A stretch of 64,000 nt of DNA from Ardenticatenaceae bacterium (GTDB lineage: Bacteria > Chloroflexota > Anaerolineae > Promineifilales > Promineifilaceae). The notes under the pieces are model-generated. The model searched no databases and had not been told where the DNA came from. It saw only the letters and a list, made by a program, of their open reading frames with translations. The position numbers and the translations under genes are program-made. Shown in pieces: positions 43,774 to 52,210 of the stretch; the stretch's first letter is position 1; every line of letters starts with the position of its first letter. The DNA lies in contig WYBM01000069.1 in NCBI GenBank assembly GCA_011525915.1, positions 62,001 to 126,000 on the forward strand. The letters run 5' to 3'.

Positions 43774-44823
43774 ATGGCACATGAAGCAGTGACTTTATTG
43801 GCCGATCTATTGGCTGTGCCCTCACCTTCGGGGTGGGAGGGCGGCATGGCGGCCGTGGTGCAGCAAAAGCTGGGCCAGATGGGGTATGCCTATGAAGGGG
43901 ACGCGGCGGGGAATGTACTGGTGTGGTTAGACGGCCGTGACCCTGTCGCCCCGCTGTGCATCTTTGCCAGCCACATGGACGAGATCGGGTTTGTGGTCAC
44001 GGCCGTGGCCGCCGATGGCACATTGCAGGTGGCGGCCAGCGGCGGCCTGCTGCCCTGGAAACTGGGCGAATCACCCGTGCAAATTTTGGGGGATAGGGAA
44101 ACGATCACCGGCGTATTGGCCATGGGGTCTACCCACGGCGGTAAATTGGGGGAAAGGGCCATCACCTGGGAAGATGTGCATATTCTTACCGGGCTAACGC
44201 CGGCACAGCTGCAAGCGAAAGGGGTGCGGGTGGGTTCGGCCGGCGTGCCCGTGCCAGAGATGCGGGGGCCGTTTGTTTTTGGCGACATGGCTGATCCTCT
44301 GGTAGCCGCCTGGACGTTTGATGACCGGGCCGGGGTAATGACCTTACTGCGGCTGCTGGCACGCCTGAAAGAGGAAGGGATACGGCCGTATCACCCCACG
44401 CTGATCGCCTTTGTTACCAGCGAAGAAATTGGCGGACATGGGGCCAAGCACCTGGCACAGCGCCAGCAGCCGACGGTATTTGTCGCCGTGGATGGTGCCC
44501 CCATTCCGGCCGGGGTACCGTTACAGATTGACGGCCGTCCGGCCATTTGGAGTAAAGACCGGCTGGCCACGTATGACCAGAGGTTGTTGCGGCAATTTTG
44601 CCAGGCCGCGCTGGCAGTGGGGACGGAATTGCAAACGGCCGTGTACGATGGTGCGGCCAGCGACGCCAGCCTGCTGGCCTACGCTGGCCTGGCGCCGCGC
44701 ATCGCCTGTGTTGGCCACGTCCGCGAAAACAGCCACGGTTATGAGGTAGCCCGCCTGTCAGTGTTTGATCACCTGCTGGAAACGTTGGTGCAATTCATTA
44801 AAACATGGTCAGACGATCCTTAA
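43774..44823 (+). CDS. M42-family aminopeptidase
   Basis: 349 residues. Metal ligands and catalytic residues are visible in ASHMDEIGFVV, WTFDDRAGVMTL, FVTSEEIGGHGAKHL, VFVAVDGAP and IACVGHVRENSHGYEVA, the order typical of the dinuclear-metal M42 peptidases (glutamyl aminopeptidase/tetrahedral TET type). They degrade peptides in the cytoplasm as large oligomers. GAAGGAGG precedes the ATG. No partner gene is adjacent. Confidence 0.92.
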   Translation: MAHEAVTLLADLLAVPSPSGWEGGMAAVVQQKLGQMGYAYEGDAAGNVLVWLDGRDPVAPLCIFASHMDEIGFVVTAVAADGTLQVAASGGLLPWKLGESPVQILGDRETITGVLAMGSTHGGKLGERAITWEDVHILTGLTPAQLQAKGVRVGSAGVPVPEMRGPFVFGDMADPLVAAWTFDDRAGVMTLLRLLARLKEEGIRPYHPTLIAFVTSEEIGGHGAKHLAQRQQPTVFVAVDGAPIPAGVPLQIDGRPAIWSKDRLATYDQRLLRQFCQAALAVGTELQTAVYDGAASDASLLAYAGLAPRIACVGHVRENSHGYEVARLSVFDHLLETLVQFIKTWSDDP

Positions 44824-44863
44824 AACTGTACGGATGGACAGCCGCCCGGTTTTCCGGTAAAAC

Positions 44864-44869
44864 TATAAT
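44864..44869 (+). promoter_or_regulatory. Likely -10 box of the sodN operon
   Basis: TATAAT lies 40 bp before the sodN ATG. No -35 match at normal spacing was found, so activation may be needed. Confidence 0.4.
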
Positions 44870-44908
44870 TGTGTGTATCCACGTTTAGACTACAAGAAGG
44901 AGTGAAAC

Positions 44909-45364
44909 ATGAAAAAGCTAGTTTCTTTGTACAAAAAGTGGTTCCCAGCCGAACCAGTTAGCGCCCATTGTGACGGGCCTTGTGGCGTCTATGACCCGGC
45001 TTCCGCCCGCATCGCGGCCGAGGCCGTGCTTTCGATGACGAAAAAAATTCTGGCCCTGAACCCTGGTGACAACAGCCATGCTACTGCCAACACCCTCTCT
45101 CGCTACATTGCCATCAAGGAAGAGCAGGCACAGATTGCCAAAGATGAGCTGTTGATTCTGTGGACCGATTATTTTAAGCCGCAGCACCTGGAACAGACAC
45201 CAGACCTGCATACCAAATTTTGGCACGCCGCCAAATTGTGTTCTGCCTCCAAAGTGGAAGTGAGCCTGGAAAAAGCGGAAGCCCTTATGGCCGCTATTGA
45301 AGATATCCACAACATTTTCTGGGCGACCAAGAACCGTGATGTGGCCTATTACACGGCCGCGTAA
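44909..45364 (+). CDS. sodN: Nickel superoxide dismutase
   Basis: 151 residues. The nickel hook HCDGPCGVYD begins at His20; maturation removes the 19-residue leader so that His20 becomes the N-terminal ligand together with Cys21 and Cys25. The helical remainder (ARIAAEAVLSMTKKILAL and on) matches the four-helix subunit. It detoxifies superoxide in the cytoplasm. GAAGGAG precedes the ATG. The maturation protease gene follows directly. Confidence 0.95.
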   Translation: MKKLVSLYKKWFPAEPVSAHCDGPCGVYDPASARIAAEAVLSMTKKILALNPGDNSHATANTLSRYIAIKEEQAQIAKDELLILWTDYFKPQHLEQTPDLHTKFWHAAKLCSASKVEVSLEKAEALMAAIEDIHNIFWATKNRDVAYYTAA

Positions 45365-45384
45365 TTTGTTGGCGGTCATCTCTT

Positions 45385-45419
45385 ATCGGTAATCGGCAGC
45401 CTGTCACCCTATTACCGAT
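45385..45419 (+). repeat. Inverted repeat between sodN and sodX
   Basis: ATCGGTAAT (45385-45393) and ATTACCGAT (45411-45419) are perfect inverse copies. The right arm includes the first two bases of the sodX start codon, so the hairpin may lower SodX translation. It is also a variant of the dispersed intergenic repeat. Confidence 0.65.
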
Positions 45420-45762
45420 GGTCAACGAACTTAAGGAGAGCGGCTACCGAGAATTGCTGCTCTGGGCATTGAGGCTCCGGCGGCGTTATCGTGTGTCCGG
45501 AGCCTCGATGTTTCCGCTGCTCAAACCGGGGGAGGAAGTGCTGGCTGATTGGCGTGCATACCGCCGGCATGGACCGCAGGTAGGGGATATTGTGGTGGCC
45601 TGGCATCCGGCGCAGCCAGGCGTAAAGATCATCAAGCGGGTCACGGCCGTCAGCGCTGACGGCCGTTGCCAATTACAAGGGGATAACCGGGCCGAAACCA
45701 CCGACTTTACAGACCTTTCTACCGCCCTCATTTTAGGCCGCGTCACCTCTCTTTTCCCCTGA
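45418..45762 (+). CDS. sodX: Nickel-SOD maturation signal-peptidase-like protease
   Basis: 114 residues of the S24/S26 signal peptidase type without a membrane anchor. The catalytic Ser is in VSGASMFPLLKPGE and the Lys in VKIIKRVTAV; QGDNRAETTDF is the conserved C-terminal block. It is expected to cut the SodN leader. The start codon overlaps a hairpin and has no clear Shine-Dalgarno, so low expression relative to sodN is likely. Confidence 0.88.
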   Translation: MVNELKESGYRELLLWALRLRRRYRVSGASMFPLLKPGEEVLADWRAYRRHGPQVGDIVVAWHPAQPGVKIIKRVTAVSADGRCQLQGDNRAETTDFTDLSTALILGRVTSLFP

Positions 45763-45781
45763 TTTCCCCCTTCAATAAAAA

Positions 45782-45810
45782 TTGACAAAGGTTAACCTTG
45801 GGGCTAGAAT
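45782..45810 (+). promoter_or_regulatory. Ferredoxin promoter with palindrome in the spacer
   Basis: TTGACA (45782-45787), 17 bp, TAGAAT (45805-45810). The spacer contains the perfect palindrome AAGGTTAACCTT (45788-45799), a likely repressor or activator site. Confidence 0.65.
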
Positions 45811-45906
45811 GAGGGCATTGGCCATCTGTGTAAATTGTAACAATCACCACTTGGTCAGTGACTGCCATTAAAACAAATTGACCTCAAGGCTAGAAGGAGA
45901 GTACAG

Positions 45907-46314
45907 ATGACGCATATTGTTACCCGGTTATGTTTGCGCGACACAGCTTGCGTTGATGTTTGCCCTGTGGAGTGTATGGTGCTGGGCAAACCGGAAGAGG
46001 AATGGCCCTGGCTTTATATTGATCCCGATACCTGCATTGACTGTGGCGCCTGCGTTCCGGAATGCCCTTATGAAGCGATTTTCCCTGAAGAAGAAGTGCC
46101 ATTTGATTATCAAGCTACTGCCGGCGTCTGGATTGCCAACACCAAAGAATTACTGCCTGATGGCGCCCCTTTTGAAGGCGAAGTGGACGGACATCAGGTA
46201 AAACTGTTGAATGCTAAGCAGCTGTCTGGGGGTGAAATTCTAGATCTAACCGAGGATATTCCCCCGAATTACGACTTCTTCTCCGAAGGCCCTGGTTACA
46301 GCGCTCTTGATTAA
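45907..46314 (+). CDS. FdxA-like ferredoxin with C-terminal extension
   Basis: 135 residues. Cysteine motifs RLCLRDTACVDVCPVECM and CIDCGACVPECPYEAI fit a 7Fe or 8Fe bacterial ferredoxin. The last ~60 residues (from ATAGVWIANTKELLPDG) are an extension without cysteines. It carries electrons in the cytoplasm. AGAAGGAGAG precedes the ATG. Promoter with a palindromic spacer upstream; strong hairpin terminator downstream. Confidence 0.9.
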   Translation: MTHIVTRLCLRDTACVDVCPVECMVLGKPEEEWPWLYIDPDTCIDCGACVPECPYEAIFPEEEVPFDYQATAGVWIANTKELLPDGAPFEGEVDGHQVKLLNAKQLSGGEILDLTEDIPPNYDFFSEGPGYSALD

Positions 46315-46351
46315 TTGTATGTAAAAACCCCTACGAGGGGCGCGTTTAAAA

Positions 46352-46403
46352 AAGCCGAATTAGCGCTGGCACAATTGTGCATGGTAGCTAATTCGGCTTT
46401 TTA
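46352..46403 (+). terminator. Long-stem terminator between ferredoxin and aspartase genes
   Basis: AAGCCGAATTAGC (46352-46364) and GCTAATTCGGCTT (46387-46399) form a perfect 13-bp stem, ending in T5. The loop contains the palindrome GCACAATTGTGC. It ends 16 bp before the next ATG. Confidence 0.88.
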
Positions 46404-46418
46404 GTTTGAGAGGTTACG

Positions 46419-47852
46419 ATGACTGAGTACCGCGTAGAAAAAGATTCATTAGGACAGGTTGAAGTACCGGCCCATGCTTATTGGGGGGCACAAACACAAC
46501 GCGCCATCCAAAATTTTCCCATCACCGGGTTAAAGCCCTATCCTGCTTTTGTGTGGGCCATGGCTGTGTTGAAGCGGTCGGCCGCTGAAGTCAACGCTGA
46601 CCTGGGATTGTTTGCCGATAAAGAGGTGTCGGGCAAGTCAGTTTCTGGTGATGCCATGGCCCAGGCCATCATGATGGCGGCTGATGAAGTCATTGACGGC
46701 CGTCTGGCTGACCAGTTTGTGGTAGACCCCATCCAGGCAGGCGCGGGGACCAGCCACAATATGAACGTCAATGAAGTGATCGCTAACCGCGCCAATGAAA
46801 TTTTAGGGTATGGCCTCAACGTCAATGCCAAACCAGTGCACCCCAACGATCACGTTAATATGGCGCAATCTACCAACGACACTATCCCCACCGCCATTCG
46901 CCTGGGCTGCCTGTGGCGCCTGGATGATCTGTTGGCCACGCTGGATAAACTGGCTCACACCTTCCGGCAAAAGGGCGCCGAATTCGATGATATTGTGAAA
47001 AGCGGCCGTACCCATTTGCAAGATGCTGTACCGGTTCGATTGGGCCAGGAGTTCAACGCCTACGCCTGTGCCATAGAGCGAGACCGTGAAAAAATTGCGC
47101 ATGCAGCTGACGGTCTGCGACGCCTGGGCATTGGCGGCACAGCCACAGGCACCGGATTAAACGCCCACCCAGAATACCATGCCCGTATGATTACCACCCT
47201 CAGCCGCCTGACTGGTTTACCATTGTCTGAGTCAGACAACCTGTTTGAATCTATGCAGAGCATGGGGGATCCGGTTCATTTCAGCGGCGCTCTACGGACG
47301 CTGGCCCAAGACCTGGCACGTATTGCCAATGATTTTCGCTTGCTCTCTTCCGGGCCCAGCACGGGTCTGGATGAAATTCGCCTGCCGCCCGTACAACCTG
47401 GCTCCTCTATCATGCCTGGCAAGGTAAACCCCGTACTGGCGGAAATGCTGAACATGGCCATGTTCCAGGTCATGGGCAATGACCTGACAGTGATGATGGC
47501 CGGGCAGGCGGGCCAGTTGGAGCTGAACGTGATGATGCCGATCATCGCTTATAATCTGTTTCAAAGCATGGATATTATGATCAACGCCGTGAATGCTTTT
47601 GTAGACAAATGCCTGGTGGGTGTACAGGCCAATCGGGAAAAGGCCACCGGCTGGCTGGCCAAAAACGCCATCCTGGTGACCGCCTTAAACCCGGTCATTG
47701 GCTATCAGAAAGGCGCTGAAGTGGCAAAAGAAGCCATGGCCACCAACCGTACTGTACGTGAGGTGGTCGTGGAGAAAGGCTATCTATCTGCCGATGAAAC
47801 AGATCGTCTACTGAATGTGCATAACCTGACGGAAGGGGGGATACAAAAGTAG
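46419..47852 (+). CDS. aspA: Aspartate ammonia-lyase (aspartase/fumarase superfamily)
   Basis: 477 residues. The superfamily signature GSSIMPGKVNPV is present, along with GRTHLQDAVPVRLGQEF, GGTATGTGLNAHPEY and TALNPVIGYQKGAEVAKEA. LQDAVP and NAHPEY are closer to aspartases than to fumarase C (LMDATP, NAPEGF), so deamination of aspartate to fumarate is favoured, but class II fumarase activity cannot be excluded. Cytoplasmic tetramer. GAGAGG precedes the ATG. Because the ferredoxin terminator ends just upstream, its promoter must overlap that hairpin or it depends on readthrough. Confidence 0.78.
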   Translation: MTEYRVEKDSLGQVEVPAHAYWGAQTQRAIQNFPITGLKPYPAFVWAMAVLKRSAAEVNADLGLFADKEVSGKSVSGDAMAQAIMMAADEVIDGRLADQFVVDPIQAGAGTSHNMNVNEVIANRANEILGYGLNVNAKPVHPNDHVNMAQSTNDTIPTAIRLGCLWRLDDLLATLDKLAHTFRQKGAEFDDIVKSGRTHLQDAVPVRLGQEFNAYACAIERDREKIAHAADGLRRLGIGGTATGTGLNAHPEYHARMITTLSRLTGLPLSESDNLFESMQSMGDPVHFSGALRTLAQDLARIANDFRLLSSGPSTGLDEIRLPPVQPGSSIMPGKVNPVLAEMLNMAMFQVMGNDLTVMMAGQAGQLELNVMMPIIAYNLFQSMDIMINAVNAFVDKCLVGVQANREKATGWLAKNAILVTALNPVIGYQKGAEVAKEAMATNRTVREVVVEKGYLSADETDRLLNVHNLTEGGIQK

Positions 47853-47956
47853 TAGTATGAGTGGCAGATTGGCACTTCCTGACAGGTACGGAATTTTAGC
47901 TAAGATTGAGCCGAATGTTTTGTGAAGAAAGTTACAAGTTGAGGAGATAAATTTCC

Positions 47957-48379
47957 ATGAAACGTATGACCTGTCTGTTTTTGTTGGCGCTGGTGGCGGT
48001 AGTGACCGCCGCTTGTGGTGGCGGCGCACCAGAGTCAGCGGTGCCACAGCAGTTTCGGCAGACGGTAAAGGCCCTGGATTCGTTTGATTACGATCCACCT
48101 TCGCTTACCGTACCGGCCGGTGCTAATGTGACGATTACCCTAGAGAATGTAGGGGCACTGGAACACAGCTGGCTTTTGGTGCCGGCTGACATGGAACCTG
48201 CGACCGTGACCGAAGCCGATGTGCTTAACGGCGCTACATCGGGGAACGTGGCCGCTGGTGAAAGTACCCGTATCTCTTTTACTGCCCCGGAGCCGGGCAC
48301 TTACCAATTTGTGTGCCATATTGCTGGTCATGCGGCCGGTGGTATGGTGGGCACCTTCACCGTTGAACCCGCAGAGTAA
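47957..48379 (+). CDS. Blue-copper (cupredoxin) lipoprotein
   Basis: 140 residues. Signal peptide with lipobox VTAACG, then a single cupredoxin domain. Copper ligands are visible: His in LEHSWLLV and Cys, His and Met in VCHIAGHAAGGMVG. It is a membrane-anchored electron carrier, similar to sulfocyanin/plastocyanin-like proteins of respiratory chains. TTGAGGAG precedes the ATG. No oxidase genes are adjacent. Confidence 0.88.
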   Translation: MKRMTCLFLLALVAVVTAACGGGAPESAVPQQFRQTVKALDSFDYDPPSLTVPAGANVTITLENVGALEHSWLLVPADMEPATVTEADVLNGATSGNVAAGESTRISFTAPEPGTYQFVCHIAGHAAGGMVGTFTVEPAE

Positions 48380-48408
48380 GTAAGCCAAAGCTCTGGCTCA
48401 GGCTAAAA

Positions 48409-48435
48409 AGCCACGATTCGCTCGTGGCTTTTTTT
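48409..48435 (+). terminator. Intrinsic terminator of the cupredoxin gene
   Basis: AGCCACGA and TCGTGGCT pair over 8 bp with a TTCGC loop, followed by T7. Confidence 0.9.
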
Positions 48436-48439
48436 GTGC

Positions 48440-48445
48440 TATAAA
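48440..48445 (+). promoter_or_regulatory. -10 box for leaderless JAMM peptidase mRNA
   Basis: TATAAA lies 6 bp before the ATG at 48452 and 5 bp after the preceding terminator. Confidence 0.45.
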
Positions 48446-48451
48446 GGTGGG

Positions 48452-48880
48452 ATGTTACTATGCCTGCCACGGCCGTTGGCTGCCCACATGCTGCACCACT
48501 TACGTTCTGTGTACCCCCAAGAAGGGTGTGGTCTGGTCTCCGGTCAGGAAGGGCAGGCCATGCAGATTTACCCGATCGACAATATTTTACGAAGCCCTAC
48601 GGCTTACGAAATGGACCCGTTAATGCAGATAAAAGCGATGATGGCTATGGAAACGCAGGGCGAAACGTTAGCGGCCATTTACCACTCCCATCCGGACAGC
48701 CCGCCGTTTCCCTCCGAAACCGACATCACCCAGGCCTATTACCCAGAAGCTGTTTATATCATTGTCTCCTTAAAAAATTACGACCATCCTGTTATCAAAG
48801 GATTCACCATTATTGCCGGGGTGGTGAACGAAGCGAATATACGTATTGAGCAACCTTCAATAGATACGTGGGTTTTATAG
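48452..48880 (+). CDS. JAB1/MPN (M67) metallopeptidase
   Basis: 142 residues. The JAMM site is complete: Glu in PQEGCGLVSG, then YHSHPDSPPFPSETD with His, His, Ser and Asp. Bacterial members remove C-terminal tails from ubiquitin-like or sulfur-carrier proteins. No MoaD/ThiS-like partner or cysteine synthase is adjacent. The start at 48452 is preferred; a TTG at 48434 lies in the terminator. Confidence 0.88.
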   Translation: MLLCLPRPLAAHMLHHLRSVYPQEGCGLVSGQEGQAMQIYPIDNILRSPTAYEMDPLMQIKAMMAMETQGETLAAIYHSHPDSPPFPSETDITQAYYPEAVYIIVSLKNYDHPVIKGFTIIAGVVNEANIRIEQPSIDTWVL

Positions 48881-48955
48881 ACCAGCAGAAGAGGAAAAGA
48901 ATTTTACAACTGGTAAAGCAGATGTTTTCCCAGTTACAACCTCATAGAGGATTAT

Positions 48956-49642
48956 ATGGAAAAATTTGTATACTTTGTCCTGGCTGCCCTCATTGGCTAC
49001 ATCTGTGGTGCTATTCCATTTGGTTTTATTTATGTCTACTGGCGTAAGGGGATTGATTTGCGGCAGGTAGGCAGCGGCCGGACGGGTGGCACAAATTCGC
49101 TGCGCGCCGCTGGTTTAGGCGTGGGCATTGTCACTTCGATCAGCGACGCCCTCAAAGGGTTTGCGGCGGTCTGGTTATCGCGCTATTTCTTAGGAGAAGG
49201 CGTGGGCGAGGCGCTGATTCCCTGGATTTCGGTGACAGCGGGTGTGTTTTCAGTTATCGGCCACAATTGGTCGGTGTTCTTAAACTGGCGCGGTGGTGCA
49301 GGCACAGGACCAAACGTAGGCTGGGCTATGGCCGTGTGGCCGCCCATGCTCCCGCTGGCAGTGGCCGTCATGATCACGATGATGGTGGGTGTCGGCATGG
49401 CTTCCGTGGCTTCTTTAATGATGGGCGCGGTTATTCCCGCGGCTTTTATCATTTTATACCTGGCCGGGGCACCCATTTACGCCGACACAGTAGCTTATAT
49501 GGTTGGTGGGCTGACTACCTTAGCGGTGGTCACCTGGGCTTTACGGCCTAACATCAAGCGGCTGCTGGAAGGCAACGAACGCGTCGTTGGCCCCCGGGCT
49601 AAACGCTTGGAAAGAAAACCGAAAGCGAAAGAGCTAGGTTAA
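48956..49642 (+). CDS. plsY: Glycerol-3-phosphate acyltransferase
   Basis: 228 residues, about six membrane helices. Motifs GSGRTGGTNSLRAAG, SDALKG and GHNWSVFLNWRGGAGTG match PlsY, which uses acyl-phosphate (made by PlsX) to start phospholipid synthesis in the membrane. The usual GGKG of the third motif reads GGAG, with Ala for Lys. A basic C-terminal tail (RAKRLERKPKAKELG) is longer than usual. AGAGGA precedes the ATG. plsX is 13 kb away in this window. Confidence 0.88.
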   Translation: MEKFVYFVLAALIGYICGAIPFGFIYVYWRKGIDLRQVGSGRTGGTNSLRAAGLGVGIVTSISDALKGFAAVWLSRYFLGEGVGEALIPWISVTAGVFSVIGHNWSVFLNWRGGAGTGPNVGWAMAVWPPMLPLAVAVMITMMVGVGMASVASLMMGAVIPAAFIILYLAGAPIYADTVAYMVGGLTTLAVVTWALRPNIKRLLEGNERVVGPRAKRLERKPKAKELG

Positions 49643-49695
49643 GCGTCGGCAGGTGGCCGGGAATACTCCTACCTGCCACCTGCTGCCGGCATCTT

Positions 49696-52095
49696 TCACC
49701 CCCCTCCTTTGGTTAAAACTTCATAATGCATCAGGCCCAGGGCATCTATGCGTACATTGTTGATGTTTGGCATAGAGATGGCATAGGTTGGTTGCTGCAA
49801 CACGTCCAGGGTAGGCAAATCGGCTGCCCATTTTTGTTGCATTTGCGCATACAGCAGCAGGCGGGCATTATTATCGGTTTCTTCCAGGACGCTTTTCACC
49901 AGGTCATCCATGACCTGGCTCTCGTAATTGGTGCAAAAGCTGTTGCTGGTAATAAAGAACTCGCTCCAGGCCATGACGTCCAGGTAATCTACCGGCCGGC
50001 CAGGTGAAGGCCAGCCTAGCAGGTACGCCGGATAAGCGCACTCATTTACTTGAGCGCGGAACTGTTCAAAAGGGGCACCGGCCAGAGTGACTTTAAAAAC
50101 ACCGGTTTCTTCGAGTTGGGTTTTAAGGGTGGTGGCGTAAGTCTCCTCAATAGGGCTGTAACGGCCGTCACTGACATACCACAACTCAATGTCTAACGGC
50201 ACTGCTTCACTATACCCTGCCTGCCCCAGCAACGCCCGGGCCTGCACCAGGTTGCGTTGAGGCAGCACCGACAGGTGACCGGGGACGGCATCGGGTATGG
50301 GACTGTAGAGGGGCGTACGGCTGCCAGCAAATGTGGTGGTGGCCAGGGCATCCCGATCTATAGACAGGGCCGCCGCCTGCCGTACCAGGGCACTGTCCCA
50401 GGGGGGCGCCTCATGATTAAACATCAGGTAACTCTTAAAATCAGCCGGACCTGTCCACAGTTTAAAATCAGGCTGGCCATCCTGACTGGCGTCTACACTT
50501 TGCAGTTCAACAAAGTCATTGTAGGGCAAGCCTCGCCAGGCAATATCCACAGAACCAAATTCTTCTAGAGAGCGGCGCAAACTGCCCAGGTCATCGTAAA
50601 AGCGCAGGGTGATGTTGGCAAAGGCAGGCGACGGCCGTCCTGGCCACTCTGGGTTGGCCCGCAGCCGCATCCGGTCACCCGGCACCCAATCTACAATAGC
50701 ATAAGGCCCAATGCCACCACAGGTGCTGAGCGTGTCCCACGACTCCGCATAACAGGCATTGCTGATGGGGAAATAGGGCGGCGTCGCCAGCAGTGCCGGG
50801 AAATAGGATGTGGCTTCTTGCAGCACAAACTTCACGGTGTATGTATCAACGATCTGCACCGCATCATCATCGGCGTAAAAGTTGTCATCGCTGTCCTTCA
50901 GGACAGCATTCACACTAAAATTACCCAGGCTGCGGGCGCGATCCACTGACCACTTGACATCATCGGCCGTCAGCTCGTTGCCGTCAGGAAAGCGCAGGTT
51001 GCGCCGCAGGGTGACGGTATATTCCCGGCCATCTTCAGACACGGCAGGCATACTGGCAGCCAGAATGGGCACCAGCTCATTATTACTATTAAAACCAAGC
51101 AGGCCGCTCATGGTGTTGATTTTCACTTCCCAGGCGATGAGGTCAGACTGGGCGGCAGGATCCATATCTGGCAGTTGACCCAGAAGACCAATAAACAATT
51201 CGTCAGCAGGTGTGCCCACACGGGACTCACCCGGCTCCAGCGTGTCTTTAGGGATGAGCCAGGTGATGACTTCACGTTGGATGTCCCCGCTTTGCTGCAT
51301 GGTAGCAATGGCTGCGTTAAACTTTGCCAGCAAATAGGTGTTATCAGCCGCCAGGGCAATGCCGTAGGCTTTGGTGCTGATCCAGGCATCACGGCCGTCG
51401 CCACCTACAATCTTAAGCTGATCGGGAAAGCTCTCGGCATAAAAGTTCGCTGTATAGCTGTCTGTAATAACGGCCGTGACCGCCTCATCGATCAATGCTT
51501 GCAGCGCCTGTACGCCATTCTCAAAATGATTAAGCATATCAGCTTCTGTCAGATTTAACGTCTTTAAGGCCACCACTTCTGCCTGGCTGTTATGGGCTAC
51601 GCCCACCAGCATCCCTGGCTGCAGGTCTTTATAGCCATGGATGGCTTCATTGTCGGCCAGCACCACCAACACTTGCCCCACCTCCAGGTACGGCTGGGTG
51701 TATACAATGCCTGCAGGCGGGTCTTCAGGAATAACCAGGTTAGCAATGACAGCATCAAAATCACGGTTACGACTGTTGGCAATATTGTCCAGCACACCTT
51801 GGTAAGGGGTAACAATAAGCTCATACTCCAGGTCAGCGTCTGAGGCAATGTTTTCCAGTACGCGGCTGTCAAAACCATCTACCACCCCAAAAGCGTCGAA
51901 GACGGTGTAGGGTGGATGGGGCGCATCTGTAGCCACAATAATAAAGTCTTGTTCACGTTGGGGAGCAGCCATTGGGGTGGGCTCAGACGTAGGGGTAGAC
52001 AACACGGCCGTCACCGCCACCGCCTCACCTGGCTCTCCACAACCAGCAGTCAACAATAGTAAAACCAGCAACCACAGCTGGACAAACCTTTTCAT
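49696..52095 (-). CDS. Solute-binding lipoprotein, family 3-family 5 fusion
   Basis: 799 residues from the ATG at 52095 (AAAGGA upstream). Signal peptide with lipobox LTAGCG and a Thr/Pro linker. Residues ~50-290 resemble a family 3 (polar amino acid) binding protein (IIVATDAPHPPYTVFDAFG, then DAVIANLVIPEDPPAGI). Residues ~300-790 resemble a family 5 (oligopeptide/DppA) binding protein (FPDGNELTADDVKWSVDRA, then LVRQAAALSIDRDALA). Fusion of the two is unusual. No frameshift is seen. No permease genes of either matching family are adjacent; it follows a liv operon and an OCD-like gene on the same strand. Confidence 0.82.
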   Translation of the reverse strand: MKRFVQLWLLVLLLLTAGCGEPGEAVAVTAVLSTPTSEPTPMAAPQREQDFIIVATDAPHPPYTVFDAFGVVDGFDSRVLENIASDADLEYELIVTPYQGVLDNIANSRNRDFDAVIANLVIPEDPPAGIVYTQPYLEVGQVLVVLADNEAIHGYKDLQPGMLVGVAHNSQAEVVALKTLNLTEADMLNHFENGVQALQALIDEAVTAVITDSYTANFYAESFPDQLKIVGGDGRDAWISTKAYGIALAADNTYLLAKFNAAIATMQQSGDIQREVITWLIPKDTLEPGESRVGTPADELFIGLLGQLPDMDPAAQSDLIAWEVKINTMSGLLGFNSNNELVPILAASMPAVSEDGREYTVTLRRNLRFPDGNELTADDVKWSVDRARSLGNFSVNAVLKDSDDNFYADDDAVQIVDTYTVKFVLQEATSYFPALLATPPYFPISNACYAESWDTLSTCGGIGPYAIVDWVPGDRMRLRANPEWPGRPSPAFANITLRFYDDLGSLRRSLEEFGSVDIAWRGLPYNDFVELQSVDASQDGQPDFKLWTGPADFKSYLMFNHEAPPWDSALVRQAAALSIDRDALATTTFAGSRTPLYSPIPDAVPGHLSVLPQRNLVQARALLGQAGYSEAVPLDIELWYVSDGRYSPIEETYATTLKTQLEETGVFKVTLAGAPFEQFRAQVNECAYPAYLLGWPSPGRPVDYLDVMAWSEFFITSNSFCTNYESQVMDDLVKSVLEETDNNARLLLYAQMQQKWAADLPTLDVLQQPTYAISMPNINNVRIDALGLMHYEVLTKGGG

Positions 52096-52210
52096 AAGCC
52101 AATCCTTTAAGCACATAGAGGCGGAGTATAACAAGGGGAGAGGGGATGGCAAGATAGCGAGGTGGTGAGGTACCAGGGTGCGGGGAAGCACTTAGCGAAC
52201 TTTAATTCGT

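Noticed and set aside
46419..47852. Fumarase C as the firm identity of this lyase
   Set aside because: LQDAVP and NAHPEY motifs are closer to aspartases; fumarase activity stays possible but is not preferred.
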